Assembly: GCF_946478805.1 (NCBI RefSeq) | Contig: NZ_CAMLDC010000005.1 | Span: 186,001 to 250,000 of the forward strand | Length of the DNA: 64,000 bases | Source of the DNA: an uncultured Fluviicola sp. | GTDB lineage: Bacteria; Bacteroidota; Bacteroidia; Flavobacteriales; Crocinitomicaceae | Direction: 5' to 3' | Shown here: positions 18,626-27,576 of the stretch, piece after piece | Position numbering within the stretch: the stretch's first letter is position 1 | Layout of the letters: each line of letters starts with the position of its first letter | Notes under the pieces: generated by a model | What the model was told of the DNA's origin: nothing | The model's database searches: none | The model's input: only the letters and a program-made list of their open reading frames with translations | Translations under genes and position numbers: made by a program

Positions 18626-18633
18626 CAAAGTTA
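18626..18633 (-). promoter_or_regulatory. -7 promoter box of pgk
   Basis: TAACTTTG on the minus strand lies 22 bases before the pgk ATG. Confidence 0.5.
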
Positions 18634-18663
18634 GGTTAAAGATTGAAAAGAGCAAATCCGAAA

Positions 18664-19479
18664 TCAGGCAAAAAGAAACCAAAGTCCCATCAACCCAAGT
18701 GGCAATTCCCACATGAATTCCAAGCGCAACTGGTAACCGACTTTGAAAGAGATCAGGTGACCGACAGCTCCGCAAAAGACCGTAAAGGGAAGCAACCAAT
18801 GAAACCCTAATAAACTCAATTGAAGAGCAAGTGCTATAATCAATAGGATAAAGCCGACGTATTTTGCATTTCGGGGGCCAATTAACTGAGGAACGGTAAA
18901 CAATAATTTGCGGTCATGTTCGACGTCCCTGCTGTCAAATGGAATGATTTGGGCGAAGACAGCAATGAAAAGCAGGGTGGGAATCTCCCAGGAAATCAAA
19001 TCCAACCGTTTCGCTGAGGCAAATGGAACCAAAACGATCAAAACCCAGCTGATCGATATCAGGATGTTTTTCGCAAAGGGGATATTCCGGATTCCGTTTC
19101 CTATGAACGGGATTGGAAGCGCATACAAGGCAACAATCAACCCGTCTAATCCGAGAAGAAGAATCGTCTCTTTCATTATGGGAATATAACATGTGCAAAT
19201 CACGCAGGAAATAAAATTCCCAATGAACCATGCTATTTGAAAAGAGTAGGTATTTTGCATCCAAAGTAAGCGGCGATTTGATCGAACACTGTGTTTTAAT
19301 TGGCGTAAACGGAACAGGCGATGAAGTTGGTAAGCACTTACAGTTCCGGTGAAACTCCAGGCAGCAAATAATTCGAGATGAGGAAGTTTGAAGTAACTCC
19401 CGATTCCATAGACCAAGCTTGCTACGCACAAAGCAACCCAGCTATTTGTATAAATCAATATGCTGAGAGTTGGTCTCAT
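18664..19479 (-). CDS. UbiA-like integral membrane protein
   Basis: The 271-residue product has about eight hydrophobic segments. One loop reads IIPFDSRDVEHDRK, the shape of the second Asp-rich motif of UbiA prenyltransferases. The first Asp motif (NDxxDxxxD), expected after the second helix, is not present; that place reads SFTGTVSAYQLHRLFRLR. It is either a divergent UbiA member or an inactive relative, so no substrate is proposed. It is the last gene of the tatA operon; its ATG directly follows the stop of the GT9 gene (TAAATG). Confidence 0.6.
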   Translation of the reverse strand: MRPTLSILIYTNSWVALCVASLVYGIGSYFKLPHLELFAAWSFTGTVSAYQLHRLFRLRQLKHSVRSNRRLLWMQNTYSFQIAWFIGNFISCVICTCYIPIMKETILLLGLDGLIVALYALPIPFIGNGIRNIPFAKNILISISWVLIVLVPFASAKRLDLISWEIPTLLFIAVFAQIIPFDSRDVEHDRKLLFTVPQLIGPRNAKYVGFILLIIALALQLSLLGFHWLLPFTVFCGAVGHLISFKVGYQLRLEFMWELPLGLMGLWFLFA

Positions 19480-20496
19480 TTAGTCTGAAATTTTCTGTAA
19501 GACAGTTTCAACTGAAATTTCGGAAATGCAATTGCATTCTTTTTTTGCTTTGCATTTGGGACAATTTTCATCGAAAACAAGTGCGAAGGATTGCTTGCCA
19601 AGCGGCCTCCATCTTCCCGGATGGATCGGAATTCTGGAAGAGAATAATCCAACTGCTTTGATGTCCAGGAAACCTGCAATATGTAGAGGTCCTGTACTGC
19701 AAGCCACAAGCCCGGATGCATTTTTGATCAGCCAGATCAATTGGTCGATATTCAACTTTCCTGTTGAGTCGTGACACATTTCATCTTTTGGGATTTCTTT
19801 CCGGAACAATTTGCCTTCACCTTCTGTTCCTGTAAAGACAACATCGTATCCCTTTACGATTAACTCTTGAGCCAGTTTCGTATATTTTTTCATTGGCCAT
19901 TCCCTTGCGCTTCCTTGGGACTTGGGATGGAGAATAATGTATTTCTTGTCCAAAAGTCCTTGGAATTCTTCCGGAAGTTGTTGTTTTTCACTTATAAATA
20001 AGGAAGTATACACACCAACCTGTTCGAAGGTAGGAAGCTGGGTGAGTCCAAAAGGACGTAACAATTCGAAGTTCAATTGCGATTCATGCAAGGGAGAGTT
20101 CTTTCGCGTAAAATTGGGCCTTACATTGCAGGTATTCAGGTGAAAAAGTCGGTGTGACGTCCCGATTCGTAATGGAACCTTTGCTTTTTTGAAAACCTTT
20201 GCCAATTCCTTTTTAGGAAATACGTGCACCACTGCATCAATGTTTAAACTTTCAATAGCATCCGCCTGTTCACTTTTCGGTAAGGTGAACAGATCATCGA
20301 CCTTCACAATATCGTCAATCGCGGTGTAGTATTTTACAATGGGTGCTGTATAGTTTTTGCAGAAAAAGGTAATGCGGCAGGTTGGAAATTGTTCTTTCAG
20401 CCATGCAGTAACCGGAAGCGTCAAAAGCACGTCGCCAATACTGTCCACGCGACTAATTGCAATATGTTTCCCGTTCCAATCTTTACTTTCCTTCAC
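19480..20496 (-). CDS. Glycosyltransferase family 9 (heptosyltransferase-like)
   Basis: GT9 enzymes add sugars, often heptose, to the LPS core. The N-terminus reads IAISRVDSIGDVLLTLPVTAWLKEQFP, the opening of the family. The C-terminal donor-binding region has ILHPKSQGSAREWP, then FTGTEGEGKLF and LVACSTGPLHIAGFLDIKAVGLF. It ends with several Cys (CPKCKAKKECNC), a pattern also seen in other Bacteroidota GT9 proteins. The start is GTG at 20496, inside the end of the preceding GT2 gene (14-base overlap), indicating translational coupling. Confidence 0.88.
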   Translation of the reverse strand: MKESKDWNGKHIAISRVDSIGDVLLTLPVTAWLKEQFPTCRITFFCKNYTAPIVKYYTAIDDIVKVDDLFTLPKSEQADAIESLNIDAVVHVFPKKELAKVFKKAKVPLRIGTSHRLFHLNTCNVRPNFTRKNSPLHESQLNFELLRPFGLTQLPTFEQVGVYTSLFISEKQQLPEEFQGLLDKKYIILHPKSQGSAREWPMKKYTKLAQELIVKGYDVVFTGTEGEGKLFRKEIPKDEMCHDSTGKLNIDQLIWLIKNASGLVACSTGPLHIAGFLDIKAVGLFSSRIPIHPGRWRPLGKQSFALVFDENCPKCKAKKECNCISEISVETVLQKISD

Positions 20497-21238
20497 GATT
20501 CAGTCTTCTTAGTTCTTTGTATTTCAGGATGTTGGATTGGGCGCTTATCTGTGCAATCTTGAATCCTTTCCAACCATCCAGAAACCCTAATTTAATAAAA
20601 TACATGGCAACGAAACGACCCAAAGCACTAATTGCCGGTTTCAATGGTCCGACTTTTTTTCCTTTTGCATGAAATTTCTTCGCTGTTAGAAGCGAATACT
20701 TATCGGCCCTGGCCCGGTGATCTTCATAAGAGTAGTAGGAATAATGTTCCAGAACCCCTTTGAATAACTTGAAGGCTGAAGGTGGATGAACCAGTTCTTC
20801 GTGAACAAATTCGCCCGACCAATGGGAACCTTCCTTTGGAAACAGGCGAGGTTTGATATCCGGATACCAGCCACTGTGACGAATCCATTTTCCCATATAG
20901 TTCGTCAGGCGATTCACGCTATAGGTTCCGGAAAACCCGTTTATTTTCTCCGATTTGATCTCATCAGCCAATTCTTCACTCAAAACTTCATCTGCGTCAA
21001 GAGAAAGAATGTAATCTGAAGAAACAAGGCTGTTCAAATAGTTTTTGCTGGCTGCATAACCTTCCCAGGCCCTTTGCTCGAAACGGACACCGTACTTTGC
21101 ACAGATCTCAGCTGTTCCGTCTGTCGAGAATGCATCTAGTACAATGATCTCATCCGCCAGGTCACGAATAGATTTCAGGCAGCGTTCGATGTTTCGCTCT
21201 TCGTTTAAGGTGATGATGACAACAGCAAGCGAATCCAT
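20483..21238 (-). CDS. Glycosyltransferase family 2 (WaaE/KdtX-like)
   Basis: The 251-residue protein starts LAVVIITLNEERNIERCLKSI and has DEIIVLDAFSTDGT and the metal-binding LSLDADE. The later RLTNYMGKWIRHSGWYPDIKPRLF is typical of the WaaE subgroup, which acts on LPS core. It is followed with overlap by the GT9 gene, so the two probably build one surface glycan. It starts seven bases after the lytic transglycosylase stop. Confidence 0.88.
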   Translation of the reverse strand: MDSLAVVIITLNEERNIERCLKSIRDLADEIIVLDAFSTDGTAEICAKYGVRFEQRAWEGYAASKNYLNSLVSSDYILSLDADEVLSEELADEIKSEKINGFSGTYSVNRLTNYMGKWIRHSGWYPDIKPRLFPKEGSHWSGEFVHEELVHPPSAFKLFKGVLEHYSYYSYEDHRARADKYSLLTAKKFHAKGKKVGPLKPAISALGRFVAMYFIKLGFLDGWKGFKIAQISAQSNILKYKELRRLNREGK

Positions 21239-21245
21239 AAGAGCC

Positions 21246-22844
21246 TTATTTTACGCGTAAACGTTGACCTACCCGAATGCGACTTGGTGATATGCCCGGA
21301 TTTAAGCGGGATAATTGGTTCATCGTCAAACCGTGTTTTGAAGCAATCCTTGAAAAGGTATCCCCGCTCCGGATGGAGTAGTATTTTTTAGCAACCACAG
21401 GAGCTGAAACCGGTGGAACAACCTTAACCGGGTTCGAATTTTGAATGCTGTCTTCGACTGCTTCCAGATAAGCTTCGTTCTCAACCGTTGTACTCACCTT
21501 GGTTTGGATCTTCAGCAATTGGTTGACCATAATCCGGGCTGTGGTCAAATCATTCCAATCCATTAATTCCTGGATGGAAACATTGTATTGGGCAGCGATG
21601 CTTCCCAGGCTTTCCCCTGTCTTTACTTTATGGTAGGTATAATTGATCGTTGTGATGACTTTGGTCTTCGGAACGTCTATTTTACTGTTTACCGGATTTG
21701 AAACAACCAGCTGATCATTTTGAGTGTCAATAGCCACATCCGTTGGAAGTGGAGTGTAACCACCGGAACCGTAAATACGTTGTTCGAGGACATAAAGTGA
21801 ATCTTCCAGGCTTACCAACAAACCGATTTTTTGAAGCGGACCGGTTACACATTGCTTTGGAAACGTTGGAGGAATATAGGAAGTCTTATAAACAGGATTC
21901 AAACTTTGGATATCCTCAACCGTCCAGGAAACCAGTTTCTCAATGGTTTGCATATGAATTCCCCTGTTCAGGCAAAGTGTATCCAATTGATAAAAATGGA
22001 TTTTCGGTTCTGCCGGAAGCAGGTTGTGTTCTGCATGATAAGTAAGTAGATATGTAGCTGCAATGAAATTCGGGACATATCCTTGAGTTTCACGCGGTAA
22101 ATAGGGTCTTACTTCCCAATAAGTTCTTTTTCCTCCGGAACGGCGAATTGCCTTGTTGACATTTCCCGGTCCTGCATTATAAGCTGCCAGGGCCAAATTC
22201 CAATCTCCGTAGATATCATACAGTTTTTTGAGGTAGCGACAGGCAGCATCCGTTGCTTTCACCGGATCCATGCGTTCGTCCATGTACGAATTTTCTTTCA
22301 GGCCATATTGCTTTCCTGTTGCGTACATGAATTGCCATAAACCTAATGCTCCTGCACGGGATTTAACCTGTGGTCTCAAACCACTTTCAATTACCGAGAG
22401 GTACTTCAATTCCAATGGAAGCCCGTATTCTGCCAATTTTTCTTCGTACAGGTCAAAGTACAAACGACCACGACCCAGAACAACCCGCGCAAAATTTCTT
22501 CTGTTTTGGGCAAAAAATTTGATTGTAGAAAGGGAAACATTGTTGCAGTCAAAACCAAAGGTCGATACTTCATTCAGTTTAGCGAGCCGTTTGCAATAAT
22601 CTTCGTCCGTAAACGATGGAATTGATCCGGCTTCATAATCCAATGCATCTACAATTGAGTCGTAGTTCATGCCTTTTGAAAAATCATCGTAGTAAAGATT
22701 TAGACTTTGATCTACTATTCGGATAAATACTTCTCCAGTAATGGTGTCTTTGACTGGTGGTTTGGTTCTGCGTTGTGCGAATGAATTCTGAGTATTCAAC
22801 AACGTGATAAAAAGCAAAAGAAGTACTGTTCCGAATCGTTTCAT
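21246..22844 (-). CDS. Lytic transglycosylase with two LysM domains (MltD type)
   Basis: A signal peptide precedes a transglycosylase SLT domain in which the catalytic Glu lies in LKYLSVIESGLRPQ, followed by SRAGALGLWQFMYATGKQYG and LALAAYNAGPGNVNKAIRR. Two C-terminal LysM domains (KVKTGESLGSIAAQYNVSI and SIRSGDTFSRIASKHGLTM) bind peptidoglycan. Such enzymes cleave glycan strands in the periplasm. The ATG at 22844 (MKRFGTVLLLL) is preferred to a TTG six bases upstream. Confidence 0.93.
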   Translation of the reverse strand: MKRFGTVLLLLFITLLNTQNSFAQRRTKPPVKDTITGEVFIRIVDQSLNLYYDDFSKGMNYDSIVDALDYEAGSIPSFTDEDYCKRLAKLNEVSTFGFDCNNVSLSTIKFFAQNRRNFARVVLGRGRLYFDLYEEKLAEYGLPLELKYLSVIESGLRPQVKSRAGALGLWQFMYATGKQYGLKENSYMDERMDPVKATDAACRYLKKLYDIYGDWNLALAAYNAGPGNVNKAIRRSGGKRTYWEVRPYLPRETQGYVPNFIAATYLLTYHAEHNLLPAEPKIHFYQLDTLCLNRGIHMQTIEKLVSWTVEDIQSLNPVYKTSYIPPTFPKQCVTGPLQKIGLLVSLEDSLYVLEQRIYGSGGYTPLPTDVAIDTQNDQLVVSNPVNSKIDVPKTKVITTINYTYHKVKTGESLGSIAAQYNVSIQELMDWNDLTTARIMVNQLLKIQTKVSTTVENEAYLEAVEDSIQNSNPVKVVPPVSAPVVAKKYYSIRSGDTFSRIASKHGLTMNQLSRLNPGISPSRIRVGQRLRVK

Positions 22845-22857
22845 AGGCAAATGGTAT

Positions 22858-24264
22858 TTAATTGTTCATGATCTGATCGGCCAATGAGAAGATAGCTTCT
22901 TCATTAAAATCATCAGCCATAATTTGTAAACTCATAGGCAATCCGTTGCTGTGTGTTCCATTTGGAATTGCAATCGCAGGATTTCCGGTCAAGTTTGCAT
23001 GCACTGTAAAAATATCTTGTAAATACATCTGGATCGGGTCGTTGATCGATCCGAACTCAAATGCCGTGGATGGTGTTGTCGGTAGGATCATCAGGTCATA
23101 TTGACTGAAAATCTCTTTGGTCTTGTTTTTCAAGACTCTTCGAACCTTCATTCCCTTTGTATAATAGGCATCGTAGTATCCGTGAGACAATACGAAAGTA
23201 CCAGCCATGATACGTCTTTTCACTTCCACTCCGAACCCTTCTGAACGAGAAAGTGTATACGTTTGTTCCACTCCTTTTGCTTTTGGGGACTGGTAACCGT
23301 AATGAACCCCGTCAAAACGGGAAAGATTGGAAGAAGCTTCAGCAGTTGTCAACACATAATATGTCGGAACCAAATATTCTAAATAAGGGAAGCTGACCCC
23401 TTCAACCGTATGACCGAGCGCACGCAAATCCGAGATGGTTTTCTCCATCATTTCACGTACTTCGCTATCCATACTTTCGTTTTCAAGTGCTTCTTTCAGA
23501 TAAGCAATTTTCTTTTTCCCGATAGCTGGAATTTCCGCAGAAAAACCCAGTGGTTTTGAAGAACTTGTTGCATCCATCGGATCTTTTCCGGACATAACTT
23601 CCATAACAAGAGTCATATCTTCCAAGCTGTTTGTGAATGGACCGATCTGATCGAATGATGAAGCATAGGCGATCAGACCGTACCGGCTTACTCTTCCATA
23701 AGTTGGTTTGAAGCCGAGTGTTCCGGTAAATGAAGCGGGTTGCCTGATCGAACCCCCTGTATCGGATCCCAAAGCTACGGTGCACATTCCTGCAGAAACA
23801 GAAACCGCCGAACCGCCGGATGAGCCTCCCGGAACATGGGTGGGTTTTAAATTGTTTTTCACCGGACCGAATGCTGAATTTTCATTCGAACTTCCCATCG
23901 CGAATTCATCACAATTCAAACGACCGATGATAATGGCATCTTCTGCCAAAAGCCTTTCAACAACGGTTGCGGAGTAAAGTGATTCAAAACCTTCAAGGAT
24001 TTTAGAACCGGCACTTACAACATGACCTTTGTAACAAATGTTATCCTTTAACCCGATAACCATTCCAGCCAGTCTGCCTGATTTCCCTGAAGTCAATTTC
24101 TGATCTACTAATCGAGCCTGATCCAAGGCGCTTTCCGTGAATACTTCCAGAAATGCATTGAGATCTTTATTCTTTTCAATTTGCTCTAAGTAAGAAAGCA
24201 CGATACTCTCCACAGTTTTCCCTGCGGAGAGTGCAACTTTAACTTCCGAAAATGTTTTATACAT
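22858..24264 (-). CDS. gatA: Asp/Glu-tRNA amidotransferase subunit A
   Basis: GatA is the glutaminase subunit that supplies ammonia in the GatCAB complex. The amidase signature has the Lys of VIGLKDNICYKG and the Ser pair in PGGSSGGSAVSVSAG and GSDTGGSIRQPAS. The 468 residues are normal for GatA. It follows tatA by 20 bases and precedes the transglycosylase by 13 bases, so it lies within a six-gene operon rather than with gatB or gatC. Confidence 0.96.
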   Translation of the reverse strand: MYKTFSEVKVALSAGKTVESIVLSYLEQIEKNKDLNAFLEVFTESALDQARLVDQKLTSGKSGRLAGMVIGLKDNICYKGHVVSAGSKILEGFESLYSATVVERLLAEDAIIIGRLNCDEFAMGSSNENSAFGPVKNNLKPTHVPGGSSGGSAVSVSAGMCTVALGSDTGGSIRQPASFTGTLGFKPTYGRVSRYGLIAYASSFDQIGPFTNSLEDMTLVMEVMSGKDPMDATSSSKPLGFSAEIPAIGKKKIAYLKEALENESMDSEVREMMEKTISDLRALGHTVEGVSFPYLEYLVPTYYVLTTAEASSNLSRFDGVHYGYQSPKAKGVEQTYTLSRSEGFGVEVKRRIMAGTFVLSHGYYDAYYTKGMKVRRVLKNKTKEIFSQYDLMILPTTPSTAFEFGSINDPIQMYLQDIFTVHANLTGNPAIAIPNGTHSNGLPMSLQIMADDFNEEAIFSLADQIMNN

Positions 24265-24284
24265 GTAGAATGGATTGGCTTAAT

Positions 24285-24461
24285 CTATTTTTTCTCTTCT
24301 GTTGTTGATGGAGTTGAAGAACCCTCTTCGCCTTTGCTAGCGTCTTTGAATTCTTTAATTCCTTTTCCAAGACCTTTCATTAACTCAGGAATTTTTTTTC
24401 CTCCGAATAACAAAAGAACTACAGCAAGGATTAAAATGATTTCTGTTGCACCTAATTTCAT
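24285..24461 (-). CDS. tatA: Sec-independent protein translocase subunit TatA
   Basis: This 58-residue gene was read directly from the sequence. The protein begins [20 protein letters not shown], one transmembrane helix, followed by [20 protein letters not shown], the amphipathic helix with the Phe-Gly hinge (FGGKKIPEL) typical of TatA. A charged tail ([17 protein letters not shown]) follows. TatA forms the pore of the twin-arginine export system. tatB and tatC are not in the window. It is the first gene of the operon and has its own promoter box. Confidence 0.93.
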   Translation of the reverse strand: MKLGATEIILILAVVLLLFGGKKIPELMKGLGKGIKEFKDASKGEEGSSTPSTTEEKK

Positions 24462-24478
24462 AACATACTAATTTGTTG

Positions 24479-24486
24479 CAAAATTA
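24479..24486 (-). promoter_or_regulatory. -7 promoter box of the tatA operon
   Basis: TAATTTTG on the minus strand lies 17 bases before the tatA ATG. It probably drives all six genes down to 18664. Confidence 0.5.
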
Positions 24487-24755
24487 AGGAATTATAAGAT
24501 ACGTTTAGTGTTAATTTTTCTAGAAAACGAATTCTATTCACTCCATATTGTTTCCATCTTACTGATTTTTGCTATTTGAAAAAGTGGAAAACAAATCCTT
24601 CGTGGATAAACTCTCCTAAGAACCAATTTGAATATTTTGGATCCAATTTATTTTATGTAGTAGGTAAAATTTTGCCTTATTGAACTAATAATTAACACGA
24701 TATATTTTGATATTAACAATAAATGAATTAAATTTTCACAACTAACGTTGAATAT

Positions 24756-24763
24756 TAAATTTG
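24756..24763 (+). promoter_or_regulatory. -7 promoter box of the OmpA-family gene
   Basis: TAAATTTG lies 45 bases before the ATG at 24809 and fits TAnnTTTG. Confidence 0.5.
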
Positions 24764-24808
24764 CGGCACTATTTTTGCAAAAAAAATTTTCAAAAAACCA
24801 TTGTTCTG

Positions 24809-26230
24809 ATGAGAAGATTGATAAAGTGTGTAGACCCAATTAGAATGGGAAGTTTATTGTCGTTGTTTATTTTAGCTAGTCCGGTTGGAGATGCGCAAAC
24901 TGCGATGAATGAAAAAAAACCTGAGTATAACAAATGGTCCTTGGAATTAGCAGGAGGGTTCAGTAATGCTGTCGGGCCTTATACTCCCGGATATTACACC
25001 AATTTGCTGAATTTATCGAATGTACAGTTGGGTGGTCGCTATATGGCGAACAGGTATTTTGGAGTAAAGCTGGATGCGGAATATGATCGTTTTAAGAATA
25101 GTTCTTCCTGGAAAGGAAACAACAGTTTGCCATTCAGGACGAATTATTTTAGATTTTCTCTCCAAGGAGTTGCAAATCTGCATCATGTTCTACACTTTGA
25201 TGAATGGACGAAACACATTGGTCTTCAGGTTCATGGTGGTGCGGGTTATTCAACAATGGGTAATGATAGTATTTCTCCGTTTGCAAAAGGGAGAAACATG
25301 GGTAATTTGATAATCGGTATATCTCCGATTTTTAAGATCAATGATCGCTTTACTATTAAATTGGATGCTAGCGGTATTAAGCATATGCACCGCAAGTATA
25401 CGATGGATATGAACGAATCCAGAAAAACGCGTGGGGCAGATGGCTTCATTGGAACCTTGACATTAGGTCTGCAAATCAACTTAGGAAAAGCAAAAGAGCA
25501 TGCAGATTGGTATTTTAACAAGCCCAATCCGGTTGAAAATCAAGAGATTCGAGACATGAAAAACCGATTGGAAAAATTGGAGGAGATGCATGGTGATGGT
25601 GATCTTGATGGTGTTCCAAATTATTTGGATAAAGAATTGGCAACTCTTGCCGGAAGCAAAGTAGATGCTTTTGGTGTAACCATTCCGGAGAGATTGGACA
25701 GTGATAAGGATGGGGTTTTTGATGATATGGATAAATGTCCGAGAGAATTCGGAGTGTTAGCTTATAATGGTTGTCCTATACCGGATACGGATGGAGATGG
25801 AATTCTGGATGATCGTGATGAATGTCCTAAGATTAAAGGTGTTGCTGAGAATAATGGTTGTCCTAAAATTGAGAAAGAAGAACAGGAGATTATTAATACA
25901 GCGTTCAACAATCTTGAGTTCATGACCGGAAAAGCAATCATTCTTAAGTCCTCATACAAATCATTAAATGATCTTGCAGCCTTGTTGCAAAAGAAACAAG
26001 AATGGGGATTATTAATCTCCGGTCATACGGATAATGTGGGTGATGATGCCAAAAATATGGTTTTGTCCAAAGAAAGAGCTGAAGCAGTAAAAGATTACCT
26101 TACAATTAAGGGGATTGCGGCAAACCGCCTCGAAGTTCTATATTATGGAGAAACGAAACCGATTGCGTTAAACGACATGGAAGAGGGGCGCCAAAAAAAT
26201 CGCCGTGTGGAAATGAAAATCACCTTTTGA
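24809..26230 (+). CDS. OmpA family outer-membrane protein with TSP3 repeats
   Basis: The product has a signal peptide, an eight-strand-like N-terminal barrel (about residues 35-245) and two calcium-binding thrombospondin type 3 repeats (DSDKDGVFDDMDKCP and DTDGDGILDDRDECP). A C-terminal OmpA domain follows, with the peptidoglycan-binding ISGHTDNVGDDAKN, LSKERAEAVKDYL and RRVEM. Such proteins tether the outer membrane to peptidoglycan and are often abundant. The ATG at 24809 (MRRLIKCV) is preferred, since an earlier in-frame start at 24761 overlaps the promoter box. A stem-loop follows the stop. Confidence 0.9.
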   Translation: MRRLIKCVDPIRMGSLLSLFILASPVGDAQTAMNEKKPEYNKWSLELAGGFSNAVGPYTPGYYTNLLNLSNVQLGGRYMANRYFGVKLDAEYDRFKNSSSWKGNNSLPFRTNYFRFSLQGVANLHHVLHFDEWTKHIGLQVHGGAGYSTMGNDSISPFAKGRNMGNLIIGISPIFKINDRFTIKLDASGIKHMHRKYTMDMNESRKTRGADGFIGTLTLGLQINLGKAKEHADWYFNKPNPVENQEIRDMKNRLEKLEEMHGDGDLDGVPNYLDKELATLAGSKVDAFGVTIPERLDSDKDGVFDDMDKCPREFGVLAYNGCPIPDTDGDGILDDRDECPKIKGVAENNGCPKIEKEEQEIINTAFNNLEFMTGKAIILKSSYKSLNDLAALLQKKQEWGLLISGHTDNVGDDAKNMVLSKERAEAVKDYLTIKGIAANRLEVLYYGETKPIALNDMEEGRQKNRRVEMKITF

Positions 26231-26248
26231 TTCGAAAGAATCAAGAGG
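26223..26248 (+). other. Stem-loop with GAAA tetraloop at the ompA-like gene end
   Basis: CCTTTTGATTC (26223-26233) pairs with GAATCAAGAGG (26238-26248), with one G-U pair, around GAAA. It spans the stop codon. No U tract follows, so it looks more like an mRNA 3' stabiliser or processing site than a Rho-independent terminator. Confidence 0.45.
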
Positions 26249-26377
26249 TAAAAATAAAAACACAACAACTTAATTTACTATGCTTTTGTTATAAGTGTAA
26301 AAACTATGTGATGGAGAGTTAGAAATAATTCGTGGAAGGTGAAGAATAGGCTGGTTTTTAAATTTTAAACAGTAGGT

Positions 26378-27532
26378 ATGTTTTATTATTATTGTATATT
26401 GTTGTTCGTTACCTGTATTGTGGCTACAGCTTATCTTATTCCAAAGATTATTTCCGTTGTGCAATTCAAGCACTTAATGGATAAGCCGAATGAAAGGAGT
26501 TCACATGGTGTTGCAACACCGGGTTTGGGTGGAATTGCCTTTTTTATTGTATTTGTAATTTCACTGTCTTTCAATAATTATTACGATGGATTTCATGTCT
26601 CCATGTCCATTCTTCCAGGAATAACTGTTCTTTTTTTCCTGGGATTGAAAGATGATTTGGTGGTACTGTCACCGAAGACCAAATTGTTGGGTCAGGTTGT
26701 TGCATGTATGTTTGTTTTAGTCAACGAGAGTTTTACTTTCAATAACCTGCATGGTTTCTTGGGAATTTACGAAATTCCTCTCTGGGTGGGTGTTTTGGGT
26801 GGATTATTCTTAATGCTTGGAATCATTAATTCATTTAACCTGATTGATGGAATTGATGGCTTGGCGGCCTCCATTGCCATCATTATCTTGAGCTTTTTCG
26901 CAGTAATTTTCGGTGTGTTGGATTTTAGATTCAGTTTTCTTTCTTCTCTTTCAATGATTGGAATAATGATTGGATTTTTGTTTTTCAATTTATCTAAAAG
27001 GAAAAAAATCTTTATGGGGGATACCGGATCTCTGCAGGTTGGATTTATTATTGCTGTCATGACAATGCGTTTAATGACTGCTAGTGAAGGACAATTGAAC
27101 CACTTACCCTTTGATTCTTCCTACAATCCGGTCGTTTTAATAGCCCTCCTCATCGTACCTCTTTATGACGCCTTTCGTGTTTTTACGCTTCGTATATTAA
27201 AAGGGAAGAGTCCATTTTCTGCTGATCGAGACCATTTTCATCACCTGTTAATTGATGCTTTCAAGATATCTCATTGGAAAGCAAGTTGTGTAATAGCAAC
27301 ATTTAATATTTTTTTCTTGGGAATTATTCTTTTAATATTGAGAGAGTTTTCAATAGTCGCGGTATGTTTTGTTATCTTGTTTTTTTTAGTGCTGCTGACC
27401 GTTTATTCTATAAAGTTGAAGAAAAGAATTATCGGTAAATTGGAAAAGGAAGAAAACGAGGCTCCGAAAATCGGGTTATTTAAACCGGTACCGCCAAGTT
27501 TTCATTTTGAGGAACAAGAACGAGTACACTAA
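26378..27532 (+). CDS. Polyprenyl-phosphate sugar-1-phosphate transferase (WecA/MraY family)
   Basis: This membrane enzyme joins a sugar-1-phosphate to undecaprenyl phosphate, the first step in making a lipid-linked glycan. About eleven hydrophobic segments are seen. Family motifs are KPNERSSHGVATPGLGG near residue 36, GLKDDLVVLSPKTKL (Mg-binding Asp pair), NLIDGIDGLA and FMGDTGSLQVGF, with the cytoplasmic DRDHFHHLL near the end. It is followed at short distance by wza- and wzc-like genes, so its product probably feeds an exopolysaccharide or capsule. Confidence 0.9.
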   Translation: MFYYYCILLFVTCIVATAYLIPKIISVVQFKHLMDKPNERSSHGVATPGLGGIAFFIVFVISLSFNNYYDGFHVSMSILPGITVLFFLGLKDDLVVLSPKTKLLGQVVACMFVLVNESFTFNNLHGFLGIYEIPLWVGVLGGLFLMLGIINSFNLIDGIDGLAASIAIIILSFFAVIFGVLDFRFSFLSSLSMIGIMIGFLFFNLSKRKKIFMGDTGSLQVGFIIAVMTMRLMTASEGQLNHLPFDSSYNPVVLIALLIVPLYDAFRVFTLRILKGKSPFSADRDHFHHLLIDAFKISHWKASCVIATFNIFFLGIILLILREFSIVAVCFVILFFLVLLTVYSIKLKKRIIGKLEKEENEAPKIGLFKPVPPSFHFEEQERVH

Positions 27533-27576
27533 ATGAAAATGTTCATTTTTGATAAAAACTTAAGAGTATAACCTGA

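Larger units (their letters stand above)
24462..24808. other. Intergenic region between tatA and the OmpA-family gene
   Basis: This 347-base AT-rich stretch separates two divergent genes. It holds the tatA -7 box (24479-24486) and a TAAATTTG box for the ompA-like gene (24756-24763). I see no other open frame, RNA gene or strong hairpin in it. Confidence 0.6.

Noticed and set aside
26223..26248. Rho-independent terminator after the OmpA-family gene
   Set aside because: The hairpin is good but is followed by an A-rich, not T-rich, tract on the plus strand.
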